From Burkholderiales bacterium (lineage in GTDB: Bacteria > Pseudomonadota > Gammaproteobacteria > Burkholderiales > SG8-39), in the NCBI GenBank assembly GCA_029266935.1, contig JAQSVY010000167.1:1-10167 (forward strand): 10,167 nt of DNA, in the 5' to 3' direction. Of this stretch, positions 9,348-10,167 are shown in pieces; the stretch's first letter is position 1, and every line of letters begins with the position of its first letter. A program made the position numbers and the translations under genes. The notes below the pieces were generated by a model, which was not told the DNA's origin, did no database searches, and saw nothing but the letters and a program-made list of their open reading frames with translations.

Positions 9348-10167
9348 CGACATCCAGAAGCGGCGCGCCGAGATCGACAAGCTCGACGACGAGCTCGCCG
9401 CGCTGCTGCAGCGACGCGCCGCGGCGGCGCAAAGGATCGGCGCGCTGAAGGGCGGCGCTCCCGCTTACCGGCCCGAGCGCGAAGCCGAAGTATTGCGAAG
9501 AATCTCGGGCCACGCCGGAATCCTTCCCGCCGAGCGGCTCGCGGCGGTGTTCCGCGAGATCATTTCCGCCTGCCGCAGCCTCGAGGAAGCGATCCGCGTC
9601 GCCTACCTCGGCCCCGAGGGCACGTTCAGCGAGCAGGCGGTGCGCAAGCACTTCGGGCGCGCCGTCGAGGCGCTGCCCTTCGCCTCGGTGGACGAGGCGT
9701 TCCGCCGCTGCGAGGCGGGCGCCGCCCAGTTCGCGGTGGTGCCGGTGGAGAACTCCACCGAGGGCGCGGTCGGGCGCACGCTCGACCTGCTCGTCGCGAC
9801 GCCGCTCAAGATCTGCGGCGAGATCGAATTGCGCATCCAGCAGAATCTGCTCGCCAACGTGGAGAGCGTGAAAGCCATCAAGCGCATCTACTCCCACTCC
9901 CAGTCCCTCGCGCAGTGCAACGCCTGGCTCGCCCAGAACCTGCCCGCGGTCGAGCGCATCCCCGTGGCCTCCAACGCGGAAGCGGCGCAGCGCGCCGCGC
10001 GGGAGGAGGGGGCGGCGGCGATCGCCGGCGAGGCGGCCGCCGAGCGCTACCGCCTGAGCGTGATCGCGCGCTCGATCGAGGACGATCCGAACAACACCAC
10101 GCGCTTCCTCGTGCTCGGCAGGCTCGAGCCCGAGCCCACCGGCCGCGACCGCACCTCGCTCGTCATG
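9340..10167 (+). CDS. pheA: Bifunctional chorismate mutase / prephenate dehydratase (P-protein), 3' end beyond window
   Basis: Makes phenylpyruvate from chorismate via prephenate, for phenylalanine. The 276 visible codons stay open. Residues 1 to about 85 are an AroQ-type chorismate mutase (KRRAEIDKLDDELAALLQRR, PAYRPEREAEVLRRI, FREIISACRSLE). Prephenate dehydratase starts at about residue 87 with VAYLGPEGTFSEQAV and contains VVPVENSTEGAVGRTLDLL and the catalytic TRF motif (NNTTRF, residues 254-256). The C-terminal ACT domain, which binds phenylalanine, lies mostly past the right edge; the family is about 360-390 residues. The ATG at 9340 sits inside the end of serA (ATGGCTGA, 8-nt overlap) with no visible ribosome site, so coupling to serA is likely. 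The usual next genes in this cluster are hisC, tyrA and aroA, which cannot be checked here. No break is seen in the visible part. Confidence 0.97.
   Translation, partial: MADDIQKRRAEIDKLDDELAALLQRRAAAAQRIGALKGGAPAYRPEREAEVLRRISGHAGILPAERLAAVFREIISACRSLEEAIRVAYLGPEGTFSEQAVRKHFGRAVEALPFASVDEAFRRCEAGAAQFAVVPVENSTEGAVGRTLDLLVATPLKICGEIELRIQQNLLANVESVKAIKRIYSHSQSLAQCNAWLAQNLPAVERIPVASNAEAAQRAAREEGAAAIAGEAAAERYRLSVIARSIEDDPNNTTRFLVLGRLEPEPTGRDRTSLVM

Overview
The window is about two-thirds G+C and reads as a chromosomal housekeeping region of a betaproteobacterium. The protein sequences and gene order (gyrA-serC-serA-pheA on one strand, an OmpA/ubiG/HAD-phosphatase block diverging from it) fit Burkholderiales or Nitrosomonadales-type genomes. 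I cannot name a genus. I see no tRNA, rRNA, CRISPR array, insertion sequence, phage gene or attachment site, and no gene-free stretch longer than about 125 bases.

Left block, minus strand, in transcription order from about 4600 to 1: an OmpA-C-domain lipoprotein; an amidohydrolase of the MTA/SAH deaminase (MtaD) group; a second OmpA-C-domain lipoprotein; a strong intrinsic terminator; ubiG (ubiquinone O-methyltransferase); a HAD phosphatase of the Gph/MupP type; and the first part of an MDR-family (zinc-type alcohol dehydrogenase/quinone reductase) gene that runs off the left edge. The last three are chained by 8-nt and 4-nt stop/start overlaps. The two lipoproteins, and possibly the phosphatase if it is MupP-like, share a peptidoglycan theme.

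Middle: a 123-nt divergent intergenic region (4597-4719) carries a plausible sigma70 promoter for the leftward genes and an extended -10 element just in front of gyrA.

Right block, plus strand, 4720 to the right edge: gyrA, serC, serA (short ACT-domain phosphoglycerate dehydrogenase) and pheA (chorismate mutase/prephenate dehydratase, cut by the right edge). They are packed with 1-nt and 8-nt overlaps. The block couples gyrase to serine and aromatic amino-acid synthesis, the common start of the serC-pheA-hisC-tyrA-aroA supercluster.

The most notable observation is that conserved coding sequence is missing at four separate points: the MDR gene near 489-496, gyrA near 4809, gyrA near 7116 and serA near 8982. 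Each loss also shifts the reading frame. A possible fifth lies at the mtaD start, where no start codon is found. The flanking coding sequence is pristine and the genes include an essential one, so I favour assembly or consensus deletions over real pseudogenes, but only reads can decide. I found no convincing new biological system; secondary points of interest are short AT-rich rare-codon islands, the terminator directly in front of ubiG, and the MupP-like context of the phosphatase.
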